Shown here piece by piece: positions 15,381-18,487 of a stretch of DNA of 18,487 nt. The stretch is from CAYTEO01 sp964436825 (lineage in GTDB: Bacteria; Krumholzibacteriota; Krumholzibacteriia; LZORAL124-64-63), in contig CAYTEO010000049.1 in assembly GCA_964436825.1 (NCBI GenBank), positions 1 through 18,487 of the forward strand, read 5' to 3'. A program made the translations under genes and the position numbers. The notes beneath the pieces are model-generated. The model was not told the DNA's origin. It saw only the letters and a program-made list of their open reading frames with translations, and ran no database searches. The stretch's first letter is position 1; the number at the start of each line of letters is the position of its first letter.

Positions 15381-15409
15381 ATGGCAATTGGCACGTTGTT
15401 TGATAGAAT
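15381..15409 (+). promoter_or_regulatory. extended -10 promoter of the sorting-domain/subtilase operon
   Basis: TAGAAT (15404-15409, five of six) is preceded by TGA, forming an extended -10. ATGGCA (15381-15386, four of six) sits 17 bases upstream. The surrounding 40 bases are the most AT-rich patch in the window. Transcription would start near 15416 and give a leader of about 144 bases. TGGCAC at 15389-15394 followed five bases later by TTGAT also resembles a sigma-54 site, but the conserved GC at -12 is GA. Confidence 0.5.
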
Positions 15410-15415
15410 GATTGA

Positions 15416-15559
15416 TGGTGATGCAAGGTCACAGGAATCGCTCTCGCGGAACCACCCCCACGCCGTGCTGATCCGCCGGACGGGCCGGTTCCACCCGTTG
15501 CGCAGTGTGCCGGGACCACCTTGCAGTCCCGGCAGCCAGGCCCTCGCAAGGAGCGCAAG
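15416..15559 (+). promoter_or_regulatory. structured 5' leader, candidate pseudoknot RNA switch
   Basis: A 9-bp perfect hairpin (15508-15516 with 15526-15534) has the 9-base loop CACCTTGCA. Loop bases CCTTGC (15519-15524) are complementary to GCAAGG (15546-15551), which overlaps the Shine-Dalgarno AAGGAG (15548-15553). This makes an H-type pseudoknot that hides the ribosome site, with connecting loops of 2, 1 and 11 bases. The same loop is complementary over 8 bases to TGCAAGGT (15422-15429) at the start of the transcript, enclosing a second helix (GGAACC 15448-15453 with GGTTCC 15487-15492). The two pairings of the loop exclude each other. No T-run follows, so control would be at translation. 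I recognise no known riboswitch class; the model rests on complementarity in one sequence. Confidence 0.4.
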
Positions 15560-16309
15560 ATGCAATCTCCCCACCCCCACCGAACGCCGAGGTGGACCGC
15601 CCTGGCGATCGCGTGGCTGCTGCTGGCCGCCGGTGCGGCCGGTGCCGCCACATCGGTCGCCGTCTCTAGCGCCGACACCCTCGACAGCCTCGCCCCGCAG
15701 ATCACCCTCGTCGCCCCGGTCGGCGGCGAGACCCTGACGATCGCCCACGCGGAGACCCTCCGCTGGCAGATCGCCGAGCCGAGCTGGCCCGCCGCGCCGC
15801 CGATCACGGTGACGATCGTCGACAGCGCCGCCACCCTGCTGACAGACCAGGTGGCCGCCGATCCCGCCGGGCAGTACGTCTACGTCTGGAACGTCCCCGA
15901 ACACCAGACGGCCTCCGCCCGGCTGATCGTCCAGGCGACCGACCGCTTCGGCTGGGCCGCGGCCGACACCGGGGGAACCTTCACCATCCAGCAGGACCTG
16001 ACCGACGTCCCGTCGTTGCTGACCGATCGGATCGGCCCCGTCTACCCGAACCCCTTCAACCCCAGCACGACGATCGCCTTCTCCCTGGCCGCCCCGGCCG
16101 ACGTCCGGCTCGGCATCTATGACCTGCAGGGCCGCGAGATCGCGCGGCTGGTCGATGGACGGCAGCAGGCAGGCGGTCACTCCGTCGCCTGGAACGGACG
16201 CGCCACCGACGGACGGCGCGTCGCCAGCGGCACCTACCTGGCGCGCCTCGCCATCGACGGGACCGATCGCCACACCGTGCACATCACGCGCTTGACCCTG
16301 GTCAAGTAG
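15560..16309 (+). CDS. Small secreted protein with C-terminal FlgD-like/type IX-style sorting domain
   Basis: 249 residues from ATG 15560, with AAGGAG (15548-15553) six bases upstream; a TTG 39 bases earlier is disfavoured. Residues 1 to about 30 are a signal peptide (ALAIAWLLLAAGAAGA). An Ig-like beta domain follows (about 45-145, starting 'ITLVAPVGGETL'). The C-terminal domain (about 155-249) begins with Y162-PNPFNPS and continues 'DLQGREIARLVDG' and 'GTYLARLAIDG'. This is the FlgD-Ig-like fold that serves as a type IX secretion signal in Bacteroidota and recurs on secreted proteins of related phyla. No catalytic residues are seen. It precedes the subtilase by 14 bases, so the two are co-translated; it may bind, inhibit or anchor the protease, which is inference only. 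Confidence 0.82.
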   Translation: MQSPHPHRTPRWTALAIAWLLLAAGAAGAATSVAVSSADTLDSLAPQITLVAPVGGETLTIAHAETLRWQIAEPSWPAAPPITVTIVDSAATLLTDQVAADPAGQYVYVWNVPEHQTASARLIVQATDRFGWAAADTGGTFTIQQDLTDVPSLLTDRIGPVYPNPFNPSTTIAFSLAAPADVRLGIYDLQGREIARLVDGRQQAGGHSVAWNGRATDGRRVASGTYLARLAIDGTDRHTVHITRLTLVK

Positions 16310-16323
16310 TAAAGGAGGACGCG

Positions 16324-18408
16324 ATGAGGAACGACCACCGAACCCTGCGCCGCGGCCTCCCCCTGCTGGCCGTCCTGCTGATCGGCCTGGCCGCCCCGTT
16401 CCTGACCGCCGCGCCCGACCGGCCGACCGCGCTGCCGGGCACCGATACGGTCGCCCTGCAGCAGCTGTCCGCCCGTTTCGCCCAGCGCGACGCAGCCGAC
16501 CGGGAGGATCCGCTCTTCCGGGACCTGGTCTCCCGCACGTCGGGACCCCAGGGGGCCCTGAACGCCAACCCCGACATCCGGCTGATCCGCATCGACCCCC
16601 ACGGCCGACCGCTGTTCTACCGGACGACCAACGCCGTCGCCGCCCAGACGGTCTCCACGTCCCCGCTGCTGCCCGGCGGCGGGGCGGGCTTCGCCCTGAC
16701 CGGCGCGAACGTCCAGGGCGAGCTGGCCATCTGGGACGCCGGCGCCGTGCGGACGACCCACCAGGAGGTCAACGGCCGGGTCACCATCGGCGACGGGACC
16801 ATCAGCACCCACTGGCATTCGACCCACGCCGGCGGGACGATGATCGCCTCCGGTGTCCAGGCAGCGGCGCGAGGCATGTCGCCGTGGGCCAACCTGGTCT
16901 CCTACGACTGGTCCTACGACAACACGGAGATGGCCAACGCCGCCGCCGGGGGTCTGCTGATCTCCAACCACAGCTACGGGTTCATCGCCGGCTGGTACTA
17001 CAACTACAACGACGAGAACTGGTACTGGTACGGCGATGTCAACGTCAGCGCGGTCGAGGACGTCAGCTTCGGCATGTACATGAGCTACACCCGGGACTGG
17101 GACCAGATCGCCTACGACGCCCCGTACTACCTGATCGTCAAGGCGGCCGGCAACGATCGCGGCGACTACCCCGGCGACGGGGTCGGCCACTACTTCTGGG
17201 ACCCGACAGCCAGCAACTGGGCCTGGAGCACAGCCACCCGCGACCCCGACGGCGGCAGTGACGGCTTCGACTGCATCACCCCCCAGGGGATCGCCAAGAA
17301 CATCCTGACCATCGGCGCCGTCGGCGACATCCCCGGCGGCTGGACCCAGCCGTCGGACGTCGTCATGAGCAGTTTCAGCGGCTGGGGCCCCACCGACGAC
17401 GGGCGGATCAAGCCGGACCTGGTGGCCAACGGCGTCGGGCTCTACTCCTGCATGGACGGCAGCGACACCGACTACGCGTCGCTCAGCGGCACCTCGATGG
17501 CCACCCCCAACGCCAGCGGCTCGCTGAACCTCATCGCCCAGTACTACCGCCAGACCCACGGCGGCAGCACGGCCCGCGCCGCCACGCTCAAGGCGCTGGC
17601 CATCCACACCGCCAGCGAGGCCGGACCGGCCCCCGGCCCCGACTACATGAACGGCTGGGGCCTGCTGAACACCCTGGCCTGCGCCCAGGTCGTCCGGGCC
17701 GACTCGGCCAGCTTCATCCGCATCATGGAGGGGTCGCTCGCCCAGGGCGAGGCCGACACCATCACCCTCTACAGCGACGGGAGCGAGCCGATCGTCGCCA
17801 CCCTCTGCTGGACCGATCCGCCGGGCGACCCCCAGCCCTACCAGCTCGATCCGCCCGACCTGGTCCTGGTCAACGACCTGGACCTGCGCGTCGAACGGGT
17901 CTCCGACGGGCAGCAGTTCCTGCCCTGGGTCCTCGACCCGGCCAACCCGGCGGCTGCCGCGACCACGGGCGACAACATCCGCGACAACGTCGAGAAGGTG
18001 GAGGTCGCCTCCCCCACCTCCGGCCTGTACCGGCTGATCGTCAGCCACAAGGGGACGCTCACCGGCGCTCCCCAGGCCTACTCGCTGATCCAGAGCGGCC
18101 TGCAGCAGCAGCCGCAGCCGCCCGCGGTCGGCAACGTCGCCTTCGCCCAGCGGACCGACGGCAGCGGCCTGGTGGACGTCACCTACGACGTGAGCGACCC
18201 CGACAGCCCGACCGTGACCATCACCCTCGAAGCGAGCCTCGACGGCGGGGCGACCTGGAACGCGGTCGTCGCCACGGTCTCCGGCGACGTCGGCGCGGGG
18301 GTCACCCCGGGCAGCGGCAAGGCGATCGTCTGGGACTTCGCGGCCGACAACCCGGGCGTGTTCTCCGGTCAGGCGATGGTGCGGATCACCGCGGACGACG
18401 GGAGCTGA
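16324..18408 (+). CDS. Secreted subtilisin-like serine protease (S8, KP-43-like)
   Basis: 694 residues; AAGGAGG sits five bases before the ATG. The signal peptide ends near residue 30 (LTAAPDR) and a short pro-region follows. Catalytic residues are D138 (AIWDAG), H165 (HSTHAGG; usual HGTH has Ser for Gly), oxyanion N277 (AAGND) and S391 (SGTSMATP). An aromatic insert (about 220-237, YNYNDENWYWYG) lies between H and N. After the peptidase domain comes a jelly-roll typical of KP-43-like subtilases ('CWTDPPGDP', 'LVNDLDLRV'; about 470-593). A Gln/Pro linker and a beta-sandwich (602-694) found on FCB secreted proteins end the chain. There is no C-terminal sorting domain, unlike its operon partner. 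It should degrade extracellular protein. Confidence 0.93.
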   Translation: MRNDHRTLRRGLPLLAVLLIGLAAPFLTAAPDRPTALPGTDTVALQQLSARFAQRDAADREDPLFRDLVSRTSGPQGALNANPDIRLIRIDPHGRPLFYRTTNAVAAQTVSTSPLLPGGGAGFALTGANVQGELAIWDAGAVRTTHQEVNGRVTIGDGTISTHWHSTHAGGTMIASGVQAAARGMSPWANLVSYDWSYDNTEMANAAAGGLLISNHSYGFIAGWYYNYNDENWYWYGDVNVSAVEDVSFGMYMSYTRDWDQIAYDAPYYLIVKAAGNDRGDYPGDGVGHYFWDPTASNWAWSTATRDPDGGSDGFDCITPQGIAKNILTIGAVGDIPGGWTQPSDVVMSSFSGWGPTDDGRIKPDLVANGVGLYSCMDGSDTDYASLSGTSMATPNASGSLNLIAQYYRQTHGGSTARAATLKALAIHTASEAGPAPGPDYMNGWGLLNTLACAQVVRADSASFIRIMEGSLAQGEADTITLYSDGSEPIVATLCWTDPPGDPQPYQLDPPDLVLVNDLDLRVERVSDGQQFLPWVLDPANPAAAATTGDNIRDNVEKVEVASPTSGLYRLIVSHKGTLTGAPQAYSLIQSGLQQQPQPPAVGNVAFAQRTDGSGLVDVTYDVSDPDSPTVTITLEASLDGGATWNAVVATVSGDVGAGVTPGSGKAIVWDFAADNPGVFSGQAMVRITADDGS

Positions 18409-18427
18409 GTCCCCCAGCAGCTCAGCT
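18403..18427 (+). other. small hairpin over the subtilase stop codon
   Basis: AGCTGAG (18403-18409), which contains the TGA stop, pairs with CTCAGCT (18421-18427) around an 11-base loop. It precedes the stronger terminator hairpin by seven bases and may aid release or 3' end stability. Confidence 0.3.
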
Positions 18428-18434
18428 TCCCACC

Positions 18435-18468
18435 ACGGGAGCCGGTGCCTGGCCGGCTCCCGTCCCTG
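18435..18468 (+). terminator. rho-independent-like terminator of the subtilase operon
   Basis: ACGGGAGCCGG (18435-18445) pairs perfectly with CCGGCTCCCGT (18453-18463) over 11 bp with a 7-base loop. CCCTGTTT follows, a short T-rich stretch in an otherwise GC-rich setting. It lies 26 bases after the stop codon. Confidence 0.7.
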
Positions 18469-18487
18469 TTTCCGGACACAACCGGGG

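Noticed and set aside
15389..15404. Sigma-54-like site TGGCAC-N5-TTGAT
   Set aside because: The invariant GC of the -12 element is GA, and a better sigma-70 extended -10 overlaps it. Kept as an alternative only.
15508..15534. Leader hairpin as an intrinsic terminator or attenuator
   Set aside because: No T-run follows the stem; the position before the ribosome site fits translational control better.
15416..15559. Leader as a c-di-GMP (GEMM) or cobalamin riboswitch
   Set aside because: The conserved GEMM core (ACGCAAAGCC type) and the cobalamin box are absent.
1..18487. CRISPR arrays, insertion sequences, tRNA or rRNA genes, prophage genes
   Set aside because: No direct repeat array, transposase, inverted-end pair, tRNA cloverleaf or phage module was seen on either strand.

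Overview
The window is very GC-rich (roughly 70% by eye) bacterial DNA, densely coded, with short gaps and many stop/start overlaps. Three things point to a Gram-negative member of the Fibrobacterota-Chlorobi-Bacteroidota (FCB) superphylum or a neighbour such as Eisenbacteria, Krumholzibacteriota or Gemmatimonadota: a C-terminal FlgD-like/type IX-style sorting domain carrying YPNPFNPSTT, a secreted 6-bladed propeller with a GDGPGE motif, and a subtilase that closes with an FCB-type beta-sandwich. The lineage is inferred from protein style; no rRNA or marker gene is present.

Left part, plus strand (1-10524). The tail of an unrecognised gene is followed by an exported 6-bladed beta-propeller protein. 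Next comes a tripartite-type efflux operon: a lipoprotein membrane-fusion protein and two different RND pumps, each joined to the next by a 4-base ATGA overlap. The second pump has two extra membrane helices between its halves. A candidate promoter with an overlapping palindrome precedes the operon. No outer-membrane channel gene is present. An uncharacterised P-loop kinase-like protein follows, with its own candidate promoter lying over the stop codon of the second pump.

Middle part, minus strand (10663-15309). A GC-rich hairpin separates the two convergent sets. Reading leftwards from 14353 there is a five-gene operon: acylphosphatase, HAD-IIB phosphatase, PLP-dependent decarboxylase, a secreted stand-alone DsbD N-terminal-like thiol domain, and a receiver-only response regulator. 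It starts at a good sigma-70-like promoter placed so that the first transcript would be leaderless. Upstream of it lies an exported protein of unknown function.

Right part, plus strand (15310-18487). A divergent intergenic region holds an AT-rich extended -10 promoter and a 144-base leader. The leader can fold into an H-type pseudoknot that buries the Shine-Dalgarno sequence, and an upstream segment can compete for the same loop. I regard this as the most interesting unnamed element of the window. The leader drives a small secreted protein with a sorting domain and a KP-43-like subtilisin, which ends at a strong hairpin.

The very long open frames opposite the pump genes, and the shifted frames elsewhere, look like composition shadows and were left out.
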